DNA of 64,000 bases from Fodinibius roseus (GCF_900129315.1 NZ_FQUS01000022.1:26651-90650), one strand, 5' to 3'. Shown: positions 9,053 through 16,683, counted from the first letter of the stretch. The notes: a model not told the origin generated them from the letters alone. Program-made: numbers and translations.

Positions 9053-9373
9053 CTAAGAAGCAGTGAAGAAATATTCATAGCGATTTTGCGTGGCATACTC
9101 CATCCCGCCGGCGATGGCGGGAATAATACTGACCTCCGTATCTTCACTGAGCTCAAGGGAGCCATTTTCGGCCGGATCCACTTCCTCGTCGCCGATATAA
9201 AGCTTGATATAGGACCGGATATTCCCCTCTTCGTCCAACAGGTTTTGCTCAACTTCAGGATATTCATCGATAAATTGTTCAATCGCTCCCGAAAGGGTGG
9301 TTTGCCGGGTCTCAAAACGCCGGTTTTGGTCAGTGTATTTTCTCAGAGGAGTCGGGATGATAATCGTTGCCAT
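9053..9373 (-). CDS. cysO: Ubiquitin-fold sulfur carrier (CysO/MoaD-like) with C-terminal extension
   Basis: Small sulfur-carrier protein, 106 residues with ATG at 9373 (MATIIIPTPLRKYTDQNR, the family start; the longer upstream reading is unlikely). The beta-grasp fold ends in IIPAIAGG at residues 83-90, the usual carrier C-terminus where sulfur is attached as a thiocarboxylate. Unusually, 16 more residues follow the Gly-Gly (MEYATQNRYEYFFTAS). The neighbouring JAMM protease (9396-9836) could remove this tail, as known for other carriers that are made as precursors; that role is inference. Its position between the JAMM gene and moeZ, with cysM upstream, matches the CysO cysteine pathway. Confidence 0.85.
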   Translation of the reverse strand: MATIIIPTPLRKYTDQNRRFETRQTTLSGAIEQFIDEYPEVEQNLLDEEGNIRSYIKLYIGDEEVDPAENGSLELSEDTEVSIIPAIAGGMEYATQNRYEYFFTAS

Positions 9374-9395
9374 AAAGCTTGTTTGTATTTTAGAT

Positions 9396-9836
9396 TTACG
9401 TTTCTGTGTTGTGTATGAATTCTTTGACTTCCGTGGATTCTTCCTCAAATTCCCGGTGGTCATTTAATCGCCAGGAGCGAACATCGGCCGCAGCTCCGTC
9501 CCGAACGGAGATAATGATATACGAGAACCAGGGCATGGCCACTTTGCGGTCGTGCTCAGATGGCTCCGCCGGGTGGTCGGGATGAGAATGATATACTCCC
9601 AGCAGGTCCAGATCATGATCGATTGCATATTGTTCGGCCTTCCGGTAGTCCCGGGGATCAATTTGGAAACGTCTTCGTTGATCTCCATCCTTCGCATTAT
9701 CTACCTGCCGGGCAATCTGAACCTGGCGGACCTCCCCCTCCAGGCCATAGAAAAAACCACAGCATTCGTTGGGATAGTCCGCTTCGGCATGACTTCGCAT
9801 CTTTTGAAGAGCATGATTACTGATGTTCAGTTTCAT
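9396..9836 (-). CDS. mec: JAMM/MPN+ metalloprotease (Mec-like)
   Basis: Zinc isopeptidase of the JAB1/MPN+ family, 146 residues. The catalytic Glu is E24 (NECCGFFYG) and the zinc site is H83-x-H85 with S93 and D96 in HSHPDHPAEPSEHD. In the CysO pathway this enzyme releases cysteine from the CysO-Cys adduct; in other systems it trims precursor carriers to expose Gly-Gly. Here it sits 20 bases downstream of cysM and 22 bases upstream of the carrier gene, and both roles are possible because the carrier has a tail after Gly-Gly. Complete, no signal peptide. Confidence 0.9.
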   Translation of the reverse strand: MKLNISNHALQKMRSHAEADYPNECCGFFYGLEGEVRQVQIARQVDNAKDGDQRRRFQIDPRDYRKAEQYAIDHDLDLLGVYHSHPDHPAEPSEHDRKVAMPWFSYIIISVRDGAAADVRSWRLNDHREFEEESTEVKEFIHNTET

Positions 9837-9856
9837 ATGTAAATAAATATAAACGC

Positions 9857-10801
9857 TTAAAATAGTTGGTTGCTAATTTCTCCGTATTTACTGAGGTCAT
9901 CCGGGAAAATCGTTACGATGACGCCCTCGTCCAATTCCTCCGCCAGCTCAAGCGCCCCGGCCAGGTTGGCAGCTGAAGAGGGACTGATAAGCAGCCCTTC
10001 TTTTTGAGCGGTCAGCCTGACCAGCTGATGGGCTTGTTCCGTACTGACCCTTCGCACTTCATCGGCCACCGATGCGTCATAAATAGCCGGGGTATGGGCG
10101 GTTTCAAGGTGTTTCCATCCTTCAAGACCATGCATCGCCAGGTCGGGTTGCAGGGCGATAAGTCGAATATTCTTTTTGTATTCTTTTAAAAACCGTCCGG
10201 TGCCCGTGAACGTTCCGGTAGTGCCCAGACCGGCAATATAGTGGGTAATCCCGTAATCGGTCTGGTCCAGAATCTCCGGTCCCGTCGTGTCGTAGTGGGC
10301 TTTCCAGTTGCTGGGATTGCTGTACTGGTCGGCATAGTAATACTTGTCAGGCTGTCTTTCGTACATTGAACGCGCGACTTCCTGGGCTTCGTCTGTGCCT
10401 CCGCTTCGGGATGTAAGTACAAGGTTTACATCCAGTGCTCTCAGAATCTGTTTTCGCTCTTCAGAAGCATTTTCAGGCAGGCACAGTGTTACCGGGATAC
10501 CCATGGCGGCCCCGAGATGTGCGTAGGCAATGCCGGTATTGCCACTGCTGGCATCCAGCAGCTGTTTGCCTTTGTAGAGCTTCCCGCTGCTAACGGCATC
10601 CCGGATGATGCGGTAAGCGGGACGCGTTTTGACGCTTCCTCCGAATTGCTGCCACTCCAGCTTGGCAAATATGCTAACCTGTTCGCTGGTATGAAGGTTC
10701 TGAATCGGGAATAGCGGCGTATGACCGATATAATTATCCAGCCGTGCGATGTTCTGTTCCAACGTTACGTTCTGATTTTCAATAAGGTCAGGTGTTTGCA
10801 T
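9857..10801 (-). CDS. cysM: PLP-dependent cysteine synthase, CysM-like
   Basis: Fold-type II PLP enzyme, 314 residues, that makes cysteine from an activated serine. The PLP lysine is K58 in GGSVKTRPAY; most relatives have KDR(P) here, so the Thr is a small deviation. The substrate loop SSGNTGIA (86-93) and phosphate cup GLGTTGTFTG are intact. First gene of a minus operon with mec, cysO and moeZ, which argues for use of a protein thiocarboxylate as sulfur donor, like the O-phosphoserine sulfhydrylase of actinobacteria; use of free sulfide is the alternative. A poly-cysteine leader ORF lies 115 bases upstream. Confidence 0.92.
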   Translation of the reverse strand: MQTPDLIENQNVTLEQNIARLDNYIGHTPLFPIQNLHTSEQVSIFAKLEWQQFGGSVKTRPAYRIIRDAVSSGKLYKGKQLLDASSGNTGIAYAHLGAAMGIPVTLCLPENASEERKQILRALDVNLVLTSRSGGTDEAQEVARSMYERQPDKYYYADQYSNPSNWKAHYDTTGPEILDQTDYGITHYIAGLGTTGTFTGTGRFLKEYKKNIRLIALQPDLAMHGLEGWKHLETAHTPAIYDASVADEVRRVSTEQAHQLVRLTAQKEGLLISPSSAANLAGALELAEELDEGVIVTIFPDDLSKYGEISNQLF

Positions 10802-10875
10802 GATTTTCTGAATAATGAATTTTCGGGGGAATAAATGGGCGTGAGCAGATGAATTGGGCTGGGACCCGGATTTAC

Positions 10876-10914
10876 TACCGGATGAGAAGAGAATGTGAGC
10901 GTTTAGATCCGGTA
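10876..10914 (-). promoter_or_regulatory. Hairpin between poly-Cys leader and cysM
   Basis: Arms TACCGGAT (10876-10883) and ATCCGGTA (10907-10914) are perfectly complementary. CCGGAT occurs again at 10866-10871, so ATCCGG could pair with either copy, giving alternative structures. The arm at 10907-10914 lies one base beyond the leader stop codon (10916-10918), so a terminating ribosome would cover it. There is no T run, so this is not a plain terminator; a ribosome-controlled switch is inferred. Confidence 0.4.
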
Positions 10915-10915
10915 A

Positions 10916-10999
10916 CTATCTACAACAACAGCAACAACACGCACAACAGTGGTGTTTGAGGGAAGAATGAACTGATATGTTTTGTTGTGTTGCTGTCAA
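10916..10999 (-). CDS. Poly-cysteine leader peptide of the cysM operon (candidate)
   Basis: Short ORF of 27 codons on the minus strand. It has a TTG start at 10999 and ends with CCACCCCCCR followed by TAG, so 8 of its last 10 residues are cysteine. Such runs of a single codon family ahead of a biosynthetic operon are the mark of a regulatory leader peptide: the ribosome would pause there when Cys-tRNA is short. It lies about 115 bases before cysM, the first gene of a cysteine-making operon, and downstream of a good promoter (11051-11080). There is no in-frame ATG, so the exact start is uncertain; the Cys run and stop are certain. Confidence 0.7.
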   Translation of the reverse strand: MTATQQNISVHSSLKHHCCACCCCCCR

Positions 11000-11050
11000 A
11001 TCTCGAATAATTATGTTAGACGTTTTTCAGCAAACATCTATGAATGTGTT

Positions 11051-11080
11051 CAAAGATAGGAAAAAATTTTATAAATCCAA
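11051..11080 (-). promoter_or_regulatory. Bacteroidota-type promoter for the cysM operon
   Basis: On the minus strand TTG (11080-11078), a 19-base spacer and TATCTTTG (11058-11051) match the Bacteroidota consensus TTG-N19-TAnnTTTG exactly. Transcription would start about 45 bases before the poly-Cys leader TTG. Confidence 0.55.
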
Positions 11081-11204
11081 TAGGTTTGCGCAGCTTTTAA
11101 TTGCCTGTACAAATAGTGCATCATAAGTGAGTCAGGCCATAGGATTCTATGTTAAAGAACAATATAAAATATCTATTTTAATTATGTGTTGCGGCACAAA
11201 GAGC

Positions 11205-11256
11205 GGCATTCATCCGGCTCGTGTAGGCAGCCGGTTGTGAGTGCCATGCTTTTTTG
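11205..11256 (+). terminator. Candidate two-tier hairpin with T run
   Basis: Lower stem GGCATTCA / TGAGTGCC (one G-U) and upper stem CCGGCT / AGCCGG, then ATGCTTTTTT. It stands in the noncoding space between the two divergent cysteine leaders, so any transcript it ends would be a short RNA of unknown role, or it might be a second control element. Confidence 0.35.
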
Positions 11257-11400
11257 GTGCAGCAAAAACAGTGAGGTTTTATCCAATTTTGATCCTCATG
11301 CAGCTGACTCTGCGATCGGGTTTGGGATGCTTAAAGGGGGATCAAACAGAGATAAAAAAGGGGTTACTAAAATAAGGATATATTTTTTTTGAAATTCGAG

Positions 11401-11429
11401 TTGACTTATACTTCATAAGTTTCTATCCT
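11401..11429 (+). promoter_or_regulatory. Candidate promoter of the sulfate-assimilation operon
   Basis: TTGACT (11401-11406), 17-base spacer, TATCCT (11424-11429): a sigma-70-like arrangement about 50 bases before the leader ATG. It matches the classical consensus better than the Bacteroidota one. Confidence 0.4.
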
Positions 11430-11440
11430 AAAAGCGCTGA

Positions 11441-11459
11441 TGACAACACGTCATTGTCA
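11441..11459. promoter_or_regulatory. Inverted repeat, possible operator
   Basis: TGACAA-cacgtca-TTGTCA, perfect 6-bp arms, just downstream of the predicted promoter and before the leader ATG. It could be an operator for a repressor or a 5'-UTR hairpin. Confidence 0.3.
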
Positions 11460-11480
11460 AACAACCAATTAATTATTTTG

Positions 11481-11600
11481 ATGAATAACGAAACTCAGAA
11501 CCACAACTTTTCAGCGATCTCCACTGCCATGCGTATGGATATGTGTATGTGTTGTTGTATGAATCCTTTGAAAGGTAGTGGAGCTGATATGTCAAAATAA
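11481..11600 (+). CDS. Cysteine-rich leader peptide of the sulfate-assimilation operon
   Basis: 39-residue ORF, ATG 11481 to TAA 11598-11600. Its centre reads MRMDMCMCCCMNP: four Cys codons, all TGT, within five codons (11544-11558) and flanked by Met codons. The rest is unremarkable. It ends 20 bases before a very strong intrinsic terminator and its 3' codons contain the antiterminator segment (11573-11585). This is the arrangement of an amino-acid attenuation leader with Cys (perhaps also Met) as the sensed residue. The operon behind it makes sulfide for cysteine, so function and signal agree. Confidence 0.85.
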   Translation: MNNETQNHNFSAISTAMRMDMCMCCCMNPLKGSGADMSK

Positions 11601-11657
11601 TGATCTGAGAAACTGACAAAAAAAGCCCACTACCTGTTGCAGGTAGTGGGCTTTTTT
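11573..11657 (+). promoter_or_regulatory. Transcription attenuator: antiterminator segment and terminator
   Basis: The terminator (11621-11657) is AGCCCACTACCTG-ttg-CAGGTAGTGGGCT followed by T6. The segment at 11573-11585, AGGTAGTGGAGCT, equals the terminator's 3' arm (AGGTAGTGGGCT) except for one extra A, so it can pair with the 5' arm and block the terminator. It starts 15 bases after the last Cys codon of the leader. A ribosome stalled on the Cys codons would leave it free (operon on); one that reaches the stop codon would cover it (operon off). Confidence 0.85.
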
Positions 11658-11746
11658 ATTTGATAATGCCCGCCTGCCTGCATCAGCAGGGCTTTGTTAG
11701 ATACAAGTAAATCACCAAACCACAAACAAAGCAAAAGTAAACCACT

Positions 11747-12589
11747 ATGTCTGACGTATTAACCAACAAAGAAGTACTCGCTACTACCGATTGGGCCGCC
11801 AATCATCTCAACGATGAGGGCATCCGGTTCGTAGAAGTGGATGTAGATACCGAATCCTATGACTCCGGTCACATTTCCGGCGCGGTAGGATGGAACTGGA
11901 AGACCCAGCTGCAGGATCAGCTACGAAGAACCATCAGTTCAAAGGAAGATTTCGAAAACCTCTTGCAGGAATCCGGGATCGATAACGATACCACGGTCGT
12001 ACTTTATGGCGACAATAACAACTGGTTCGCTGCCTGGGCTTACTGGCTGCTGAAATATTACGGCCATGAAGATGTAAAGATTCTGGATGGCGGCCGAAAG
12101 AAATGGGAGGCAGAAGGTCGCGAATTAACCACCGACACGCCGGATTACCCTGCGACGGACTATACGATATCCGGGGTAAAGAAAGAATATCGTGCCTTCC
12201 GTCAGGATGTTGAAGAGCGCCTGAACGATAATGATTTCGGTCTGGTGGATGTCCGCTCACCGGATGAATTTACCGGCAAGATTCTGGCGCCTCCGGGCTT
12301 GAATGAACTCTCTCAGCGGCCGGGTCATATTCCGGGAGCTTCAAATATTCCATGGTCGAAAGCAGTAAACGAAGATGGAACGTTCAAAAGCGAAGAGGAG
12401 CTGAAAGAAATCTATGAAAACGAAGGAATCACGCCCGATAAGGATATTATTTCTTACTGCCGGATTGGCGAGCGTTCAGCGCATTCCTGGTTTGTCCTGA
12501 ACGAGCTGCTCGAATACCCGAGTGTGCGTAATTATGACGGTTCGTGGACAGAATGGGGCAACCTGATTGACGCACCTATCGAACGGTAA
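11747..12589 (+). CDS. sseA: Thiosulfate/3-mercaptopyruvate sulfurtransferase (tandem rhodanese)
   Basis: Tandem rhodanese of 280 residues. The inactive N-terminal domain has YDSGHISGAVGWNW; the active domain has the persulfide Cys at about residue 238 in YCRIGERSAHSWF, the CRIGERS loop being typical of thiosulfate sulfurtransferases of this group. It starts the sulfur-assimilation operon, 146 bases after the attenuator leader, and may supply or recycle sulfane sulfur. No signal peptide; cytosolic. Confidence 0.92.
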   Translation: MSDVLTNKEVLATTDWAANHLNDEGIRFVEVDVDTESYDSGHISGAVGWNWKTQLQDQLRRTISSKEDFENLLQESGIDNDTTVVLYGDNNNWFAAWAYWLLKYYGHEDVKILDGGRKKWEAEGRELTTDTPDYPATDYTISGVKKEYRAFRQDVEERLNDNDFGLVDVRSPDEFTGKILAPPGLNELSQRPGHIPGASNIPWSKAVNEDGTFKSEEELKEIYENEGITPDKDIISYCRIGERSAHSWFVLNELLEYPSVRNYDGSWTEWGNLIDAPIER

Positions 12590-12619
12590 AATCCAACTTA
12601 ATTAAACTAAAGATCCTTT

Positions 12620-14302
12620 ATGGGTTCTCGACGAAAAAGAACAAAAAGTAAAATTGAGGTCATAAAGGAGAACAGCGATTATCTGCGTGCGCCTCTTGCT
12701 GAAGAAGTGGGAAATGATTCTTCCCACTTCGGCAAGGAGGCCATACAGGTGCTTAAATTTCATGGCACCTACCAGCAGGATGATCGTGATCTCCGGGAAG
12801 GGCGTGACCGCCACTACATTTTTATGATTCGCGGCCGGTTGCCGGGTGGCAAAATGACCCCGGATCAATACCTGGCTATCGATAAAATAGCCGACGATTA
12901 TGCCGATCAAACCCTGCGGGTAACAACCCGGCAGGCCTTTCAACTGCACGGCGTAATCAAGGATGAACTCAAAAAGACGCTACAGGAGATTAATAATTCG
13001 TTAATTACCACACTTGGCGCCTGTGGTGATATCGTGCGCAATGTGATGGCCTCGCCGGCTCCGGATATCGACGGACGCCAGGCAAGGGTCCAGGCCTTCG
13101 CCGACGATCTGTCCGACATATTATTGCCTGCCAGCAAGGCCTATCACGAAGTTTGGTTGAACGGCGACAAGGTCTATTCCGGCAAGGAGGAAGTTACCGA
13201 CAGCGAGCCCCTGTATGGTCACAGTTACCTGCCGCGGAAATTCAAAGTGGGCATTGCCCTGCCAAAAGACAACAGCATCGATATCTATACGCAGGATATC
13301 GGGTTGGTCGCTCTTTTCGATGATGACAATGAGATCGAAGGCTTCAATGTGATCGTCGGCGGCGGCATGGGAATGAACCATCGCAAAGAGGATACCTTTC
13401 CACGGCTGGGCGACGACCTCGGATACGTTCCCAGGGAAAAAGTGGTTGACGTGGTGAAAAAAATTATCGAAATACAGCGTGATCACGGGGACCGCAAAAA
13501 CCGCAAGCAGGCCCGAATGAAATACCTGATCCATAAATGGGGGTTGGAAAAGTTTGAAAACGAGCTGACAGAGCGCCTTGGGTATGAATTGGAGCCTTTC
13601 CGTGAGTTGCCCGACTTTGAACTGGATCTCTATCTCGGCTGGAACAGGCAGTCGGATGGCAACTGGTTCCTGGGGCTTTCCATTGAAAACGGGCGCATCA
13701 AAGATGACGGGGCCCTTCAGCTGAAGAGCGCACTCCGTAAAGTGGTAAAGGAATATGGCACGGGCGTTCGGCTTACCCCCAACCATAACGTGATCCTTAC
13801 CGATATCGCTGAAGATGACAAAGAGAGCATCGAGCACATTTTTGATGATCACGGCGTATTGCTGGACGACGAACTTTCAAACGCCATCAAATATTCGATG
13901 GCTTGCCCGGCCCTGCCTACCTGCGGACTGGCTATCACCGAATCCGAACGGGCGCTGCCGGATATCATCAGAGACCTGGATGAAGTGCTCCACGACCTCG
14001 GCCTCGAGGACGAGAAACTGTCCGTCCGAATGACCGGCTGTCCGAACGGTTGCTCCCGTCCCTACGTAGCCGATATAGGGTTTGTAGGTCGTTCGCTCGA
14101 TAAATATACCATCTTTATTGGTGGAGACCCTTCGGGGACGCGGTTGAACAGGAAATATAAAGACCTGGTGGAACGTGAAAATCTGGTTGAGGAAGTAACG
14201 CCTCTGCTGGAGCATTTTAGCAAAAACCGGATAAACGGCGAGTCCTTCGGGGACTTTTGGAACCGGGTTGATGTCGAAGAAACCGAATTAGTCTCAGCTT
14301 AA
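12620..14302 (+). CDS. cysI: Assimilatory sulfite reductase, sirohaem/Fe4S4 hemoprotein
   Basis: Six-electron reduction of sulfite to sulfide. 560 residues with two ferredoxin-like and two sirohaem domains; RVTTRQAFQLHGV is the N-terminal substrate-site segment and the Fe4S4 ligands are in CPALPTC (about 430-436) and CPNGC (about 473-477). No flavoprotein partner is encoded next to it, so electrons may come from ferredoxin or another reductase; a 7Fe-type ferredoxin lies at 16843. The following cobA and sirohaem-synthase genes make its cofactor. Nitrite reductase is the alternative, but the cysH context favours sulfite. Confidence 0.9.
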   Translation: MGSRRKRTKSKIEVIKENSDYLRAPLAEEVGNDSSHFGKEAIQVLKFHGTYQQDDRDLREGRDRHYIFMIRGRLPGGKMTPDQYLAIDKIADDYADQTLRVTTRQAFQLHGVIKDELKKTLQEINNSLITTLGACGDIVRNVMASPAPDIDGRQARVQAFADDLSDILLPASKAYHEVWLNGDKVYSGKEEVTDSEPLYGHSYLPRKFKVGIALPKDNSIDIYTQDIGLVALFDDDNEIEGFNVIVGGGMGMNHRKEDTFPRLGDDLGYVPREKVVDVVKKIIEIQRDHGDRKNRKQARMKYLIHKWGLEKFENELTERLGYELEPFRELPDFELDLYLGWNRQSDGNWFLGLSIENGRIKDDGALQLKSALRKVVKEYGTGVRLTPNHNVILTDIAEDDKESIEHIFDDHGVLLDDELSNAIKYSMACPALPTCGLAITESERALPDIIRDLDEVLHDLGLEDEKLSVRMTGCPNGCSRPYVADIGFVGRSLDKYTIFIGGDPSGTRLNRKYKDLVERENLVEEVTPLLEHFSKNRINGESFGDFWNRVDVEETELVSA

Positions 14303-14320
14303 TCCTTATCGAAAACCATT

Positions 14321-15142
14321 ATGAGCACGCAAACGTACCATTCCACCGGCAAAGTTTATCTGGTGGGAGCGGGCCCGGGCGATCCCGATTTGATTACGGT
14401 GAAAGGAGCAAAGGTTCTGAAAAAGGCAGACGTCATCGTATATGACCGCCTGGCCAATCCCGAACTCCTGGCAATGACCTCAGACCGGTCGGAGCACCTG
14501 TATGTCGGTAAGCGTCCGGATAAGCCTTCCGTCTCGCAATCACAGATTAATCGTATCCTTGTCGCCAAAGCCCGCGAGGGAAAGATTGTTGTCCGCCTGA
14601 AGGGCGGGGATCCCTTTGTCTTCGGACGAGGGGGCGAAGAGTGTGAGGCGCTGAAGGCCGCAAATATTTCATTCGAAGTCGTGCCCGGCATTAGCAGCGC
14701 GCTGGCGGCTCCCGCTTTTGCCGGCATCCCGGTAACCCATCGCAAGGTGGCCCGGTCGTTTACGGTCGTTACCGGTCATACGGTCAAAAATGCCGATACT
14801 TTTGCCAACTGGGAGCACCTGGTCAATGCTGACACGCTGGTCATTCTTATGGGGGTGAAAAGTCTCCCGAAGATAGCTGAAACGCTCACGCGTCTCGGGC
14901 GTCCGGCGGATACCCCGGTCAGTGTTGTTCAGCAGGCGACCTACTCGTCTCAACAAACAGTACTGGGCACGCTGGAGACCATTGGGGAAAAGGCCGAATC
15001 GCTGTCACCACCGGCGACCATCGTGATTGGTGAGCTGGCAGCCAAAAGCAAGGAACTGGCCTGGTTTAATAGCAAGACCGGGGAAAATACCCAACAGGAA
15101 ACTATTTCAAACTCCAGACCTCGAGCGCAATTTGCTGGTTAA
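14321..15142 (+). CDS. cobA: Uroporphyrinogen-III C-methyltransferase
   Basis: SAM-dependent enzyme giving precorrin-2, first step from uroporphyrinogen III to sirohaem. 273 residues; the N-terminal motif VYLVGAGPGDPDLITVKG and the GGDPFVFGRGGEE segment are diagnostic, and AAPAFAGIPVTHR follows. It lies 18 bases after the sulfite reductase gene. Precorrin-2 is converted by the product of 15936-16619, so the operon builds both the enzyme and its sirohaem. Confidence 0.95.
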   Translation: MSTQTYHSTGKVYLVGAGPGDPDLITVKGAKVLKKADVIVYDRLANPELLAMTSDRSEHLYVGKRPDKPSVSQSQINRILVAKAREGKIVVRLKGGDPFVFGRGGEECEALKAANISFEVVPGISSALAAPAFAGIPVTHRKVARSFTVVTGHTVKNADTFANWEHLVNADTLVILMGVKSLPKIAETLTRLGRPADTPVSVVQQATYSSQQTVLGTLETIGEKAESLSPPATIVIGELAAKSKELAWFNSKTGENTQQETISNSRPRAQFAG

Positions 15143-15154
15143 ACTATTTTAACA

Positions 15155-15934
15155 ATGCAAGAGCTTAAAGAAGAAATTATTCCCAATCAAACGTTATCCA
15201 AAGATTTTTTGGATCGCCTCAACAGGCAATTCGAAGTAGCGGGTCCCAGTCAGGTGCTGTTCTGGGGGTACCATACTTTCGGGACCGATATGGTACTGGG
15301 CACCGGTTTTGGTCCCTCCGGAATGTTTTTGATTTATCGCCTGTGGGAGCTGGGGATCAAGATTCCCATTTTCTACCTGGACACTCACTTGTTATTCGAT
15401 GAAACCTACGAGTTGAAAGATCGGGTAGAAAATCGGTTTGACCTTGAGATCACCCGTGTCACAACAGGTCTTTCGCTGGAGGAACAAGCTGAGAAATACG
15501 GGGAAAAACTCTGGGAAACGAATCCCAACCGCTGCTGCCATCTGAGGAAGGTCCTTCCGCTGCGTAATTATCTTTCCGACAAGAAGGCCTGGATTACCGG
15601 GCTGCGCAGAAGCCAGTCAGAGGACCGGAGCAATACCCAGTTTGTCGAATGGGACCCGGATAACAAAGTGGTAAAAATCAATCCCCTGGCGAACTGGACG
15701 GGCAAGGAAGTGTGGAATTATATCCGGGGCAAGGGACTCCCCTATAATCCACTGCATGACGAGGGGTATCCGAGTATCGGGTGTATCCCGTGTACACAGG
15801 CGGTGGACAGCGATGTAGACGATGAGCGGGCCGGCCGCTGGAAAGGGTTGGAGAAAACAGAATGCGGCATTCATCTCTCTACGCAGAAAAACGGCAATGC
15901 AGCAAAGAAAAATATGAATGGTAATGGACAGTAA
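15155..15934 (+). CDS. cysH: Adenylyl-sulfate (APS/PAPS) reductase, Fe4S4 type
   Basis: Reduces activated sulfate to sulfite with thioredoxin. 259 residues, PAPS-reductase fold. Cys pairs NRCCHLRK (about 127-128) and CIPC (about 210-213) are the Fe4S4 ligands of the plant/bacterial APS-reductase type, and the C-terminal ECGIH Cys is the catalytic one. This suggests APS as substrate, with no need for APS kinase. The C-terminal tail is Lys/Asn-rich. No sulfate adenylyltransferase (cysD/N) is in the window. Its end touches the start region of the next gene. Confidence 0.92.
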   Translation: MQELKEEIIPNQTLSKDFLDRLNRQFEVAGPSQVLFWGYHTFGTDMVLGTGFGPSGMFLIYRLWELGIKIPIFYLDTHLLFDETYELKDRVENRFDLEITRVTTGLSLEEQAEKYGEKLWETNPNRCCHLRKVLPLRNYLSDKKAWITGLRRSQSEDRSNTQFVEWDPDNKVVKINPLANWTGKEVWNYIRGKGLPYNPLHDEGYPSIGCIPCTQAVDSDVDDERAGRWKGLEKTECGIHLSTQKNGNAAKKNMNGNGQ

Positions 15935-15935
15935 T

Positions 15936-16619
15936 ATGGATATGTTTCCAATTTATTTACGGCGTTTGGATGAACGCCGGACCGTCTTGGTCGGGGGCGA
16001 CCACGAGGCCGAGGGCAAGGCAGAACAGCTGTTAGAGCGAAATGCAAAGCTCACGGTCATCAGTCCCCATTTAACCGAAAAAATGCAGCGATGGGTGGGG
16101 GAAAACCGCTTCAAGTGGATCCCGCGCAGCTATAAACAGGGCGACCTGGAGGACGCTTTTATGGCTATCGTGGCCGAGTATGAAGGCGACGTAAACAAAA
16201 AAGTATACCAGGAAGCCAAAGAGCGGGGCATCCTCGTGAATGTGATGGACGATATTCCCCACGCCAATTTTGCCTTCGGCTCTATCGTTAAGCGGGGACC
16301 GCTGACTATTTCCATATCAACCAGCGGTGCGGCCCCGGCCCTGTCGGTGCGGTTGCGCCAGCGCTTCGAGAAGGAGTTCGGTCCCGAGTACGGTGATTTC
16401 CTGGACTTTATGCAGAAGCTGAGGAAGCCGATGTCCCGGCATCACTCCCGGTTTGAAACGCGAAAGCGGCTCTGGTATGAGGTCATCGATTCTGATGTGC
16501 TGAGTCTTTTCCGGAAGGGGATGATAAAGGAAGCTTATCACAGGACCGCTGATATTGTGGGCGAGGAGGTGGTGACTGACGCCCTGGGAGCATCAGCCAT
16601 AGAAGAAATTGAGGCGTGA
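15936..16619 (+). CDS. cysG: Precorrin-2 dehydrogenase / sirohydrochlorin ferrochelatase
   Basis: Met8p/CysG-N-like enzyme that oxidises precorrin-2 with NAD+ and inserts iron to give sirohaem. The start region (MDMFPIYLRRLDERRTVLVGG) has the NAD-binding VLVGGDHEAEGKAEQLLE; SIVKRGPLTISISTSGAAPALS follows, typical of the family. Several in-frame ATGs are possible (15918, 15924, 15936, 15942); I take one just after the cysH stop. About 227 residues, the size of the domain without the methyltransferase half, which is the separate cobA. Last gene of the operon. Confidence 0.9.
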   Translation: MDMFPIYLRRLDERRTVLVGGDHEAEGKAEQLLERNAKLTVISPHLTEKMQRWVGENRFKWIPRSYKQGDLEDAFMAIVAEYEGDVNKKVYQEAKERGILVNVMDDIPHANFAFGSIVKRGPLTISISTSGAAPALSVRLRQRFEKEFGPEYGDFLDFMQKLRKPMSRHHSRFETRKRLWYEVIDSDVLSLFRKGMIKEAYHRTADIVGEEVVTDALGASAIEEIEA

Positions 16620-16683
16620 TTCGCAATAGTACTTATTTTATTTATTTCTACAGGAACGACAGTAGGCATTGAAGATCATTAAA

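Noticed and set aside
11186..11392. Plus ORF of 68 residues between the cysteine leaders
   Set aside because: No homology, no ribosome site, crosses the T-tailed hairpin; the control-region reading explains it better.
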